From assembly GCA_024704765.1 (NCBI GenBank), contig JAKMXF010000002.1:62001-126000 (forward strand): a DNA stretch of 64,000 bases. The letters are read 5' to 3'. The stretch is from Oopsacas minuta (Eukaryota > Porifera > Hexactinellida > Lyssacinosida > Leucopsacidae). The notes beneath the pieces are model-generated. The model saw only the letters and a program-made list of their open reading frames with translations. It was not told the origin of the DNA and searched no databases. Position numbers and translations under genes: made by a program. Positions 10,981-22,490 of this stretch are shown one piece after another; the stretch's first letter is position 1, and every line of letters begins with the position of its first letter.

Positions 10981-12415
10981 TGCTTAGGGTATTATCAGTA
11001 TCTGTAATTTAATAATTGGATACCAGTCTACATATGCATGGCCTTTTCAGGAAAGTCGAAATATATTCCATAATAGTTAATTCTTAAACCTAGCTCGAAG
11101 TTTTGGTTCAGTTTCATATTCTATATTCTTATCCATAGTACAAATAATAAATAATTACATTTACTAAGGTTATGAGTGTACATAAATATTTTCTTCATAA
11201 ATGCCTCTATTCCCTGATATGGAGCCAAATTTTTGGGACCCGTGACCTAAGTAACATACTAAATGGTGCAGCTTGGCCTACGACCTACTTAAATATAATA
11301 CTGTTTAAGTAACCGAGAAGGCTAACAGCAAATGTGTTTTTATCACTTATCTCCAGAAATATATGTTTTAGAGCAGTGGTATGTATTAATGACATATAGG
11401 GATATGACAGCAAAGTATGTATTTCTATTGTGAATCAGGATATCTCATCATATGGTTTCGTAAGATCTATTTTAAAAACGAAGAATGTTGCATTTCAAAC
11501 TATGTTTAAACCATGTCTTTAGTGTTTTTGGTGCTTGACAGTTTTATATATATATGGAACATGTGACCAAATCCTAAATATGGGTTAGTTACATCCAAAC
11601 ATGTCCCCTTATCCCTCCTTTTGGTATGTCCCTTTATCTATGAAATGGATGCACTTGTTTTAGGTAACATATAATGAGAGATTGTGTTTATTTATTTATC
11701 ATAAGGGGGCACTTTTTACGTTGCATACATACTACACGAAATCTGCGAATAGAGGCACTACGTACTACGGCAGATTTTATTCCATTCTCATCTAGTATGT
11801 ATTAGTGCGATAAATTCAGGAAACATTTATCCCAGGACGAATTCTCTTTCATGGGTAAGAACACTATTTTCGTACTTTCAAGAATTTTGTCGGACACACT
11901 TCCCCTACCTACCATATAATCCACTACTCCATATGTATAATATATTGATCCTCTTCTATTGCTTATAATTATCACCATAATATGGCTGTAATATTACCAT
12001 TATCATAATGTCTTCATAATATTTCTCATTCTAGTTTGACAAGGCAATAGTGAATATTTTAGATTTTTTGAGATTTTCGAGGCTCTGATAGTAGCCTTAA
12101 CTATATAAGGATACTTTTGTGTAAAATTTGTTTTCAATATTGCATATTCAACTAGACAATTTTTAGATATTTTTCTTGCAATATTCTTTGTTGTTTACTC
12201 CATATATAGTGACCTGGTCGAGTATTTATAATATTGATTTCATGTAAGATTTATCATTGTGAATTAAATATTATAAATTTAGTTTTGTAACCACAAAAGA
12301 TACCTAATAACTACTCTAAATACCCAAGAGAATACTAAATATAGACTATATCGTACAGACTAGAATACAAATAACAAGTATGTATGTATGATGTATGTGT
12401 ACATTTGTATATATA
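10981..12415. other. Gene-free stretch
   Basis: AT-rich sequence with no recognised gene, element end or clear repeat apart from simple ATGT/ATAT runs around 12380-12412. Confidence 0.4.
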
Positions 12416-12842
12416 GTCAAACTTTCTTAACGGCCATCTCTGTATAACGGTCACCTGCACATAGCGGCAACTTAATAACAGTCCGCTACAATTTACCTCT
12501 CTATAGCGGCCACCAATTTTGGTCCGTTACTGACGCTAAACCTGTTTATAAGGGCCACTTCCTCTATATACCGGCCAGTTTCTTTACCTAACGGCCACTA
12601 TATATAGTGGTCGCCTCCAATAAGGGGTACCTTGGGTGACAAGTACCTTTGGTGGCCAACCTTAACTACTTCCACCATAATATCTTAATTATAGGTAACT
12701 TGTCTTTTCTCTATATCAACACCATTAACATAAATTACTACCACACTAATGTACAACAGTCAACCACCCTATAGCTGCCACCTGTATATAACCGCCACTT
12801 TTGGCCAGTACCTCTGGTGGCAGTTATAGACAAGTTTGACTG
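12416..12842. mobile_element. MITE with repeated CGGCCA motifs
   Basis: The right end is the reverse complement of CAGTCAAACTTGTCTATAAC and the left end begins GTCAAACTTTCTTAACGG after TA. At least six CGGCCA / GGCCAC-type hexamers are scattered inside. A relative at 31429-31814 shares the CAGTCAAACTTGTC end. The CAGT start and TA target suggest a pogo-type transposase. No protein is encoded. Confidence 0.7.
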
Positions 12843-13294
12843 TTTGAGTTTATATGTCCAAAATTGATTGAAGGAACTGTTACCCCACAGTTGATTCCTG
12901 GCCTGGGTCAGAAATTCGAGTATTGGAAGAATTTTCGCACCTTGAAATTATAACGTAATTTTCACCATTTCTGAACTTTCGAAAAGTTACATTAATGGCC
13001 ACTGCCCTAGATAAATAATTGATAGAAGTGTTAAAATTTATCGCAGGTAACTCTCGATGTGTTAAATAAGCTGACATGACATTCACTAAATGCAAACTCA
13101 TCACGGGAGTATTACGTGATTTTACGTCATCGTTATAATGCCAACAGTTGAAAATATAACAAATTTCGATATTTTTTGATAATTTAATCTTCATCGAGGC
13201 TCATAGTGCCGAGATAAATATCACAAAGCTGTGTAGCAACATCAGTGTCTCGACAGGAGGTAATAAGGGCTTAGTGCACATTAAGATAAAGTTC
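12843..13294. other. Gene-free stretch
   Basis: A 104-codon minus-strand open frame (12880-13194) has no recognisable motif and no supporting context, so no gene is called. Confidence 0.35.
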
Positions 13295-13296
13295 TA

Positions 13297-14588
13297 CAAG
13301 GGTTGTTCAATAAGTAATGAAACTAATGCATCGAATTCATATTCTAGTTAATACAGCTCTAAGCCTAATATCAGATTACAAGCCTAACTTGATTGTCTAA
13401 CTTCTATACAATATAGTCTTTGCTCTACTAGCATATTCTTCAGTATATAGTTTCATTTGTATAGGCTACTTTTGACAACTAATGGATTTTGGCAAAGAAG
13501 TTAGACGACAAATAATTTGGTACCTGTGGAAAAGAGGAAGGCTGGCTCATACATTCTTCGTGAAATGCAGGATATTTTTGGTGATGAACATCCTTCGAAA
13601 GCCACCATATATAGATGGATCGAACGTTTTGATAATGGCGATGAGGAACTCCACGATGATCCTCGTCCAGGCAGTCCAACTTCCTCCCAAAAACCGCAGT
13701 AGTGTCGAGAGGGTCCAAACAATTTTGGATGAGGACAGACGAATAACCCTGAGAGAGTTAGAAGAGAGGTAGGCATATAAAAGTGACACTACACTCGATT
13801 ATCACTGAAGATCTGGAAATGTCAAAGGTAACTACACGTTGGGTCCCAAAAACTTATTTCGAAAGAACAAAAACGCGAAAGGGTCAGAGTTGGCAAAGAA
13901 TTACTTTCAAGATACAAGGCAGAGGAAGACTTTTTGGATCGTATAGTGACGGGGGATAAACTTGGTTTCATTATTATGAACCAGAGAGCAAAACTCAATC
14001 GAACAGTGGAAGAGACGTGATGAACCTGGACCCATCAAGGTAAAGGCCGCAAAATCAGCAGGGAAGAGAATGGCAACAGTATTTTGAGATAGGGAAGGAA
14101 TTATACACCTTGACTGATTGCTTGAGAAGACAACCATAAACAGTGATTATTACGTTGACGAATTGAAAGAATTGAGTCAAGCGATTAAACGTGAGAGGCG
14201 AGGCAAGTTGACACTTGGCGTATTGCTGCAACATGACAACGCAAGGCCCCATGTAAGCTCCAAGACAATGGCTGCAATTGACGACTTAGGATACGAATGC
14301 CTCCCTCATCCCCCCATATAGTCCAGACCTGGCTTCCAGCGACTACTGACTGTTTGGAGAGATGAAGAGACCTCTTCGAGGGAAGAGATTTCAGGATATC
14401 AAACGGCTGGAGTATGAAATAAAACAGTGGGAAAAAGGAGCCCCTAAAGAATTCTATGCCACTTGGCTGGAAAAGTTACCAGAACGAATGGAAACGATGT
14501 ATAAAGCTAAAGGGGGAATTTATCGAAACATTTGATGATCAATTATGAATTATGAAAACAAGTCTCATTATTTATTGAACAACCCTTG
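13297..14588 (+). mobile_element. Mariner element, 1,292 bp, complete ends
   Basis: The left terminal repeat CAAGGGTTGTTCAATAAGTA (13297-13323) pairs with 14562-14588, whose reverse complement starts CAAGGGTTGTTCAATAAATA. TA lies at 13295-13296 and 14589-14590. The length is normal for mariner. A truncated close relative lies at 30058-30946 on the other strand. Confidence 0.92.
13482..14535 (+). pseudogene. Mariner transposase, DD34D type, broken
   Basis: From the ATG at 13482 the protein starts MDFGKEVRRQIIWYLWKRG. A one-base shift continues it as ILREMQDIFGDEHPSKATIY then RWIERFDNGDEELHDD (helix-turn-helix part). Further shifts lead to VERVQTILDEDRRITLRELE. The first catalytic aspartate region reads GDKLGF instead of GDETWF because of a frameshift near 13958. 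The second survives as LQHDNARPHV (about 14232). The third, SPDLASSDY, is followed by an in-frame TGA near 14346. The C-terminus ends KAKGGIYRNI. It has at least five lesions, so it is inactive; its terminal repeats could still be used by a transposase supplied in trans. Confidence 0.9.
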
Positions 14589-14590
14589 TA

Positions 14591-15172
14591 GTTGAAAGTT
14601 AGGGTATATGTAAAGGCATACACAAATCGTCTGAAGTGTAACATGAGCATTCGGGCAAATTTCTTTCGTCAGACCAGAATTGTTCAAGACGTCCTTTGAG
14701 GGTAAACAATGAAGGAGTAGATACAACGTGCAAGTCAATTTGTTCCATAGCTTCACTGTTCTTTCTGCAAAAAAGTTAGATCACATTTTGATTAGGTGGC
14801 TTGTTGCATGGAGGCAACAATACGAGGGAGCAATGGCGTAACAATAGGCGGTTCATTGAACCAGGGCCCCGATGTCCAGAGGGCCTCCTAAACTTTAATT
14901 CAAATTTGGTATACGCAGAATTTCTGATAAACTTTAATCACATTGAATTAATTAAATATAATTATTCCAAGATCGGCAGAACCCGTTTCTTCTTATCAAC
15001 TTTTCGCCTTGGCCTGTACGATTCCATGTGTGATGTCACCTGAGTACTTTAATTTGCTTTCGCCCGGCCTGTAACAATCATGTTATTGAAATAATATTAT
15101 CATGTTATCTAATCATAAACATCTAAAATACATTAGCACAACTGTACAATATTACACTACTCCTACTATGTG
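14591..15172. other. Gene-free stretch with a hAT-type end
   Basis: At 14831 a sequence starting CAATGGCGTAAC followed by a G/C-rich hairpin (14860-14890) looks like the left end of the element whose right end, GTTACGCCCCTG, closes at 15558. No 8-bp target duplication is visible. Confidence 0.4.
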
Positions 15173-15558
15173 ACAAGAATAGCTGTACATCGATGTTTGA
15201 GCGTCTAAGATTCAAAAAATTTTCTGAGTGACTTGACCATAAGACCCCCATGATGATCCTGGATACGCCACTGAATAAGAATAGATATCTTAGCAAAACG
15301 TTCTTATATTATGTTTTGTTTCATCTAAGTACAAGAATAGTATACGTATATGTATACCATTATAGGCTTAATGGCTTTGTGACAAGTGTAGAGATCCATG
15401 CGTCTGAAAACCATCCTTACATGTGAGAAGGTGGGTTTTGAATTTGGAAGAACATATAAAAGCTCCGAAACTCATGAAATTGTGAATTATAGTTTGTCCA
15501 GATGGGGCTTCGCCCATAATTAGGAACTGGGGGGCCCCAAACCTTAGTTACGCCCCTG
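15173..15558 (+). repeat. Dispersed repeat, copy 1 (hAT-like right end)
   Basis: About 385 bp, roughly 95% identical by eye to 22491-22876 in the same orientation. It starts ACAAGAATAGCT and ends GTTACGCCCCTG. The block includes GGGCTTCGCCC and GGGGGGCCCC hairpins near the right edge, as in hAT ends. Confidence 0.85.
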
Positions 15559-17094
15559 TAAATAGGTTAGCATTAACACAAGTTTCAAACATGTTTACGC
15601 TTAGTTGCTCTCAAAATTCTCTTAATGACTTGAAAAATGAAAACAAGATTTGTAAATGTAAAATGTGAATAAATCTATCTATCTATGGCCTATGAAAATA
15701 TGAAGGTAATGCAGCAATTTGTACAAGTTTGGTCTAATTGATCCATTGTCGATAATTTGTTAGACAATAATTAGGAGGAATAGACATAGCTTGGTGCCCA
15801 ATAAATAGATATTCATACCGCTGTGTTCATTGGCGCCAAGCTTTAGGAAAAAAAATCAAACCTGGGCTGGTCAGCCTACGAAATTGGCGATATCTATATG
15901 TAAATTTCACAAAATACAGTTTCTGCCTCTGAACCCTGGAGGTCCAGACCCCCAATTACCCAAACTTGGAGCTTATGTCTGTGTTGCTCTCGCTCGATAA
16001 ATTCCTGTGAATTTCCATAGTTGCTTGAGTCTGTTTCAAGGGCGTAGACTCATGGTATGATTGGTAGAGAGGCTTTATGCCATGTAACAAGATTGGTAGG
16101 GTCACCCATACATTTTTGTGTTACTTTATATGGATAAAATACAAATATTGATAGGGCCATAGCCTTGCCAACCCTACCGGAGCCTACGCCCATGATGGTT
16201 ATTCATTATGCAATCCTATTCCTCAGATCATTGTTAGCGTCTACGCCGGTAGAACCGATAGTATACGTAAGCATATTCGCCAACATTCTACAGGATCTCT
16301 GGATTATCCCGAGATACCAAATTCAGGTAATGGTTTCATATTTCTGGTTATTTTCCGATGAAATATGGAAAAATCAACAGGGCATCGGAGCAATGAGTGT
16401 TAAGTTAGTGGAGTTGCAGTAGCGAAATGTGAGTACAACTTAACACTTAATATATCAGTCAATTTCCTATCAATTCATCTGAAATTTGTTGAGAATCTCA
16501 ATCCAGTATGGGGTTTTCCTCCAATTCAATAATTAATACCTATCACGCCACAATGATGTTGCAAATTTTTAAACCTAATCTTCATAGTCAGGGTTTCTTC
16601 TAAGATTGTTTGGAAGGGGGGAATTCTGATACGTTTTCAGGTAAAAGAGGAAATCAGGTAATATTATTACTAATTTTCATTTCTTAAAATAGGAAATATA
16701 ATAATTGACACTTCTGAAAGTCGCCATTTGACAGGATACAATCTAAAAATTTACGTTCTGATATAAAACAGATCCTCTGCAATATAGCATACCACATTAT
16801 TATTGTCTAAGTATATGGATCTTGACCATTTCTTCGCAGCCTTACATTCTTCAAAATCACCTGTTAGTTCTAGCTGCAGTGAGAAAGATTAATTCCCTGA
16901 TGATATTGAAACCTAAGAATCAGATCCTCCTCCTAAAAAATACTGATTAGGAAATATATGCAATCAAGTTAGCAGAAATACAACAAGAAGGGGGAAAGGA
17001 TTTCTTATGGCTGGAAAATGACCACGACTAGGAAGAAGCCTTTTGTAAAATTATTCGAGTGCATGAGTCACAATCTCTTCAAAGACCGGAAATG
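15559..17094. other. Gene-free stretch with a small MITE
   Basis: Apart from the MITE at 16040-16191 no feature is recognised. A short open frame at 16165-16422 overlaps the MITE and has no family signature. Confidence 0.4.
16040..16191. mobile_element. Short MITE with GGGCGTAG ends
   Basis: The left end GGGCGTAGACTC pairs with the right end GAGCCTACGCCC (one mismatch). Inside, ATTGGTAG(A/G)G pairs with CCAACCCTACC. The size is about 152 bp. No target duplication could be defined. Confidence 0.5.
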
Positions 17095-17808
17095 TATGGA
17101 CTACAAAACAATTTAAGAATCGGAAGAAGGCAGTGGAAGAGATAAGAGCACATTCTAAGAGCAATTCTCATATTCGACACCCAGTATCAGAATTATTAGC
17201 TGCCCAAATGGTGACGGTCGGTCCGTAGTTCAGCAGTTACATGTTTTACGAGAACAAGAAAGGATAACAAATAGAGTGGGCATCAAGTCTTTACATCGTT
17301 TTACTCATCTCCGTGCACCAGCACATTTCCTACACTACAAATTTTAATAAGGTGATTGAGTTGATCATATCCTGTGGAGGTGAAGATCTGAATAATTTTT
17401 CTGAAAGGGCTGGTAGAAATGCTAGTTACAATTCAACAGATACTGTTTTTGATTTCGTTGAGCCCATAGGGACCTGGATTGAAGAGTCTCAACTCAAACG
17501 TCATAATATGGAAAATACTTTAGATAATTGGCAGATGAGCGCATTGACGTTGCAACTATTGAGGAGTTTTCTATATTCTGTGGGTGGGTCGAAAGTGGAG
17601 AACCTTTTGAACACTTTTTAGAAATCATTCCATTGAAAAGAGCAGATGCTCAATCTATATATTCCATTATGAATGATAATTTGAAAGAAAAGAACATTCA
17701 AAACAGTAAGCTTGTGGGCATTGACTTTGATGGAGCAGCATCCCTTTCTTGGAAGAACACAGGGTACAAGCAAGGATGAAGAATAATTCACCAAATGCTC
17801 TCTTTTTG
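17095..17808 (+). pseudogene. hAT transposase fragment (DUF4371 part)
   Basis: Codons around 17100-17210 resemble the end of a TTF finger (NRKKAVEEIRAHSKSNSHIR). From 17530 the frame reads IEEFSIFCGWVESGEPFEHF, LEIIPLKRADAQSIYSIM, then KLVGIDFDGAASLSWKNTG and QARMKNNSPNALFLY. The last part matches the DGA(A/S)..SG..TGVQARMK signature of ZNF862/ZMYM-like hAT transposases. Stops and shifts occur near 17231, 17621 and 17770. Similarity ends abruptly at about 17808, where a Mutator-type fragment on the opposite strand begins. Confidence 0.8.
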
Positions 17809-17814
17809 TATAGG

Positions 17815-18609
17815 GTGTCTCCAAAGTTCAGATACAAACCATTTTGTGTTTCTCCACCGAGAACATGATTTCTCTCCAGTAGGACAGCCAGAATGATCCC
17901 CTGCCACATTATCTACCAGTATATGTAGAGCAGAACATAGCTTGATTGATGCTAAACCACGGTGTTGATAGATGACAGTAGAGTAATTTGCGGCGATAGA
18001 ATCAGCCATCCATTCAGGTGGTACATAAGTAGTATTTATCGTGCTTCTCTTCTTCTTCAGACGCTTGACTACATGCGTTTTACATTCCTCTTTCCGAATC
18101 TTCACAAGATTGTATGGATTTGGTTCATCCACTTGCTGAAAACTTCTTGAATATCCCTATCTGACAAAATCCGAGTATGCCAGGTGATTCTTCTCCAAGG
18201 AGCGTCCCTAAATCCTGTTGGCTATTTCTGGCTCCATACCTTGAGAATATCCAGTATAGTTTCGAATACAGTTTGGATTATGACATTCTAACCACACCTC
18301 GTACTCGGCTGAGCGGTCTTTCCGTTTCTCCTCTGTCTAGATAGAGCACTTCTCACAGAGACGGCTGGTGATTTCGTAGTCCAGTACCTTCTTGGTGTCG
18401 GTAGAGATAAGAGCACCGAAACATATGCTGAAATATAATCCTCTGGTTTTCCAAGAGCTATCGAAGCTGACGGCTACGTTGGTAGCGTTAGAATCAGGTG
18501 ATACTTCGCAGTCTGACCTTTGGGGTAGCTGTTCAGCCGCATCAGACATGGCAGTCCCTACTGCAACTTTTATAACAGCTTCCAGACTGTTCAGATATGG
18601 AGATGTCAT
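17815..18609 (-). pseudogene. Mutator-like transposase domain fragment
   Basis: Reading from 18609 the protein shows ATNVAVSFDSSWKTRGLYFS, then ICFGALISTDTKKVLDYEI and LCEKC. In another frame from 18132 it continues with KEECKTHVVKRLKKKRS. This follows the pattern DGSWQKRG..S..G....I...TGKVLD and ECV.H..KR...RL...K of the Mutator-like transposase domain common in arthropod genomes. A stop at 18337 and frameshifts in the 18140-18330 stretch inactivate it. Its edges abut hAT fragments on both sides. Confidence 0.65.
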
Positions 18610-18689
18610 GCTCTGAACTGGTGGGGGAAATCAAATATTGTAAATAGTTTGTGAAAGTTACGCCACGAAATAACAGCAATGAATTATCA

Positions 18690-19110
18690 TTGATTAATCA
18701 TATCTGAGGAGAATCCGTTTATAATTCAGTGGATCAATGTCGCTTATGACATGTTCGATATTAACATAAGCATTCCTTTGTAGATGCATGGGTGCTAGTC
18801 CGGCTAAACATATTGTGTTCCACAACCATTATTCAGCCTTTTCAGTGTGCTAAGAGAACTTTCTGCAGTTGCAGTGGATGCAGACATTGTTGCCAAATAT
18901 TCAGTGCACTGCAGATGTCTGAAAATGTGTAGACATACAAACTAGTTTCACACGCAGTTTGTGGTTAATCATTCTATGAAATTGTACACCATTTCTCCAA
19001 ATATTCAGTTCCTTCTTCATCATACTCACATCCTGATCTATAGGCATCGAATATATCCCTACAATTTGAGAAATCTGTATCTTGATAAGATACTTCTGAT
19101 CGATCAATAG
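18690..19110 (-). pseudogene. hAT dimerisation-domain fragment
   Basis: Joined minus-strand frames read YTFSDICSALNI, LATMSASTATAESSLSTLKR, then LAPMHLQRNAYVNIEHVI. This matches the hAT C-terminal dimerisation pattern (TLPVSTATAERSFSTLRR...LALMHIHRD). Several frameshifts separate the pieces. It may come from the same or a different element than the plus-strand fragment at 17095-17808. Confidence 0.65.
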
Positions 19111-20191
19111 AAGATGGCTGGCTGCTATTACCGAGGTGAAAAAATATTGCGTTCTTTTGAAAACGAACGTATAAGGGTGTTTTTATAATTACGCCGCATT
19201 GATAAGAGATATATATGATATAGAAATGTATTATATAGGCAGGCAAGTCTGATATATACAATATATTGGCTATCCTCAATTGGCACAAATTATGGAGGTA
19301 TAAGTGGATATTCACGAAACATGCCCCATCCCTGGTCTCAACTGTAACTTCGAAACATGCAAACTTTTTGATGACAAATTTTGCATTATCTACAGAAACT
19401 GTTTTAGATAACTTTGTATATCAACATCTTGGTCATATATCAATATATTGAACGTTCTAGATGGAGTATCATATAAAATATTTGCCATTTACGCTAAAAA
19501 ATAAGGTTGTTTGGATCTGAAATGTGGTTTTGGCGAAATATCAATACATTTATTGGGGTATTATGCTCAAGTTCCGTATTAACAGCGATTATAGAATTGC
19601 TCATCAATATATATCAACTTTCTTCTATCCCTGGCTCAAAAGTAATGAACAGGCCTTGTCTATAATAGGCTATGCTATTGTGTAAATTACAAAAACATGG
19701 ATTCCATCCATGGTGTACTGTTGCCTACAGTCTCGAGGCATTGTGGAATTTAAACTACCACTAGGATTAAAGATATGAAATGTTTAACAATAAAAAACCT
19801 TTGTAGGCCCACGAGTTTCAAAATAAGACCTTGATAGAATAGCTCATTAGTGCGAATTCTATTGTAACTTTCCAAGGAAAATATTGAAATAATAAAGAAT
19901 TACAATCAGTTTTCACAACATACAATTCTGGTGGCTCAAATCTAAGTCTCGTTGTGGTAAGTATTCACAAAATTGGCTCCAGAATTTAGTCATCCGACCG
20001 GCTCAATTAACCTTAGTTCAAGGATATAGCACCTAAGATTACGATTCGCAGCCGATCCAATAATTTGTATTACGAAAACCGAATTTCAGGAATGAACAAA
20101 ATGATATTTAAAATGGAAAATATTGAAAACAAATCATGAATTGTAATAATTCATATGAATCAATAAATACAAAACTATCTTTAACAACTTG
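19111..20191. other. Gene-free stretch downstream of the host gene
   Basis: No recognisable gene or element. The part next to 20191 should hold the 3' untranslated region of the minus-strand gene; no clear AATAAA signal was seen within 90 bases of its stop codon. Confidence 0.35.
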
Positions 20192-21745
20192 TTAACACCA
20201 AGTTTGCTGTAAATTGATTGCTATGTCTGCATTCGATTTGTTAAATTTGGGCGGTATTGGAGGCGGATGTTCAATTAGTGGGGACAGAATTGGAGAGATT
20301 AGCTGATTGGTTTTGGGAGAATTGCCTAAGATCAAGGAAATTTCCTTATTCTGATTGGGATCAACACATAAATCAGAAAATGCATCTAACTCACAAGAAG
20401 AGTGTGAATACTTTTGGATTGGTGATTTTTTATCATTGTGCTTGTTAAATCCGCTTGAAAGACCTCGCGAAATCTTTGAAAAAAATCTTTTAGGCGTTTT
20501 TGATTTAGTAGATGGAATTGAAGGAATATTAGGATTCAAAGATTGAATATTTTGCAAAGGTTGTTCTGGATTAGACGAATCTTCGCCATTAAAGGCAACG
20601 GAAGTTTTCATTGGCAATATGGAATTGGAATATATTGAAGGAGTAGAAACCGCCCTGATTAATTGACAATCCCTGGTATCAATAACTGTACTACTGGGAT
20701 TATCGTTTCTATCAGAGGGATTTCTTATGAATTTCATATCAGAAAAGTTTTCATGAATTTCGTGTCGAAACGAAGGTGATGAATCTAGGCTAGACAATTT
20801 ACAGTCCATATTACTTTTAGAAGTTGGCAACTTGTGTAATGGTTTGCACACGAGATCATTAGAACATTTTTTTGGGTCTTCAGAACTTAATGGATGGAGA
20901 TGGTCATAAAAATCTGAGAGTGTCATAGAAGATTGACGAGTGTGAGTAAGGAATGCATTTGAGTTGAAAGATTTGCTCCTCGGCCAAGCTTTTTCCAATA
21001 CTGGATCACAAAGCAAAGTTTGATTGTTAGACGGATCTTTACTGATAGAAAGTGTACCAGTGGGTAGGGTAGAGTTAGATGCTACCTGACGCTTGAGTGT
21101 TTTTTCAGGAACTGGAGGTGGTTGAATAAAAGGCTGAGATAACTGCTCATTATCACATATGGCAATATCGTCTAATCTATTGATGTTTTCAGAGCAGGAA
21201 TTTGGAGGAGAAAGAGTAGACAATTTGTAATTTACAATAAACTCGCCAAGAATATCGAAAAGGGCAGGAATATCAAAATGCGAAAAAATCTCAAATTCAA
21301 CAGAATTCTGAACAAATGAATCGTTGATGTCTAAATAGGAAGTTAAAATTGATTCAATCTCCTGTTGAGAAGGAATCCTTTGAATATTTTCCTCAGACGT
21401 TCGATATACAAGGGGATATCTCTTCGAATCCCCCGCACTGAATTCATATATAACTGCAGTTTCTTTAAGAATTAGAATTTCTTCACGGATACACATCAAT
21501 GATTGTAGTAATCGTTGGTCCTCCGCTTTAAGCTCAAGACAATAATTGTTCAATGTATTAAAACAATAAGAATTATCATTATTGAGTTCTAAACAATAGT
21601 TATCTTGATCAAAAATAGAAGTATCCAAAGAAGTCGTCACCTTAGAACTAGAGTTTATGGTTGAATCTTCTATAATCGATGTCTTAATTAAATTGAATGA
21701 TTTTGTTTTGAATTTCTGAGGTATTGGTGGTGGAGAGGCAGACAT
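20192..21745 (-). CDS. Uncharacterised 517-residue protein with SH3-ligand motifs
   Basis: This single uninterrupted reading frame is the only long one here without transposon features. The first ATG of the frame (21745) gives MSASPPPIPQKFKTKSF. Upstream codons are hydrophobic AT-rich sequence lacking an ATG, so this start is preferred. The protein is Ser/Asn/Pro-rich and mostly disordered by composition. Three proline motifs of the PPPxPxK type occur: PPPIPQK at the N-terminus, PPPVPEK in the middle and PPPIPPK near the C-terminus. These resemble class II SH3 ligands. A short leucine-rich amphipathic segment, LKAEDQRLLQSLMCIREEIL (about residues 71-90), could form a coiled coil. It vaguely recalls LURAP-type adaptors, but this is weak. 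A basic stretch, KSKTPKRFFSKISRG, lies towards the end. Function is unknown; a scaffold or adaptor is my inference. Further exons cannot be excluded. Confidence 0.75.
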   Translation of the reverse strand: MSASPPPIPQKFKTKSFNLIKTSIIEDSTINSSSKVTTSLDTSIFDQDNYCLELNNDNSYCFNTLNNYCLELKAEDQRLLQSLMCIREEILILKETAVIYEFSAGDSKRYPLVYRTSEENIQRIPSQQEIESILTSYLDINDSFVQNSVEFEIFSHFDIPALFDILGEFIVNYKLSTLSPPNSCSENINRLDDIAICDNEQLSQPFIQPPPVPEKTLKRQVASNSTLPTGTLSISKDPSNNQTLLCDPVLEKAWPRSKSFNSNAFLTHTRQSSMTLSDFYDHLHPLSSEDPKKCSNDLVCKPLHKLPTSKSNMDCKLSSLDSSPSFRHEIHENFSDMKFIRNPSDRNDNPSSTVIDTRDCQLIRAVSTPSIYSNSILPMKTSVAFNGEDSSNPEQPLQNIQSLNPNIPSIPSTKSKTPKRFFSKISRGLSSGFNKHNDKKSPIQKYSHSSCELDAFSDLCVDPNQNKEISLILGNSPKTNQLISPILSPLIEHPPPIPPKFNKSNADIAINLQQTWC

Positions 21746-22490
21746 AGTATCGAAAAATATATAAGATCTCTTTTTTGAAAAAATAATCAAGAATACTATC
21801 GAGTATAGTCTGCACAATAAAAAGAATTGGATATTATAAATATACACTATAAAACGCAATTATGTCATTAAAGAGTCAGAGCTTTAGAACCTTATGTGTG
21901 GAAGACGTATCACCTGGAATTTATCTTACAAATAATTCTATGAAGTGGATTAATTTAATATTGTTTTCTAATTATGTAATATGGTACCATTACAAAATGT
22001 AATGTAAAATTGTCAGCTTTATACCCCAGTAGTTTAACAAATGTACTGTAAAAGGACCCAAAATATTTAATAAAGGTTACATAATATGGGAACAGAAATC
22101 ATAAAACAGTTTGTTGATATAATTGTTAATGATTACTTTTAGTATAATAATTAGTTATAAATATAATCTATAAAAATATAAAATTCATATTTAGTGGATA
22201 GAAAATAATCATTGGGCTCTCACAAGAGTTCAACTAGAAAATATTGACTGAATCATTTGATAATTTTGGTTTTGAGCAAAATGCAGGAGAAATATATTTC
22301 TGACAGAATGTAGAAACTCATTTATCCATGCTCAAAAATTAATGAAAATATCAAACAATCAAGTTTTGAGCAAAAGTATCTATAATGAAGTAAGGAGAAT
22401 AGAGAAAAATAATGGGAAGTGAGTTTCAAAGATTCTGATACACGTAGGGAGCGTCTGCCATCTTTAGTGGATGTATATTTCCTTACAAAC
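21746..22490. other. Upstream region of the 517-residue gene
   Basis: Very AT-rich, no gene or element recognised. It presumably contains the promoter of the minus-strand gene, but no TATA box or initiator can be singled out. Confidence 0.35.

Noticed and set aside
12880-13194. 104-codon minus-strand open frame
   Set aside because: No motif, no context and average composition for chance frames in this sequence.
16165-16422. Hydrophobic 85-codon open frame
   Set aside because: It overlaps a MITE end and resembles no family.
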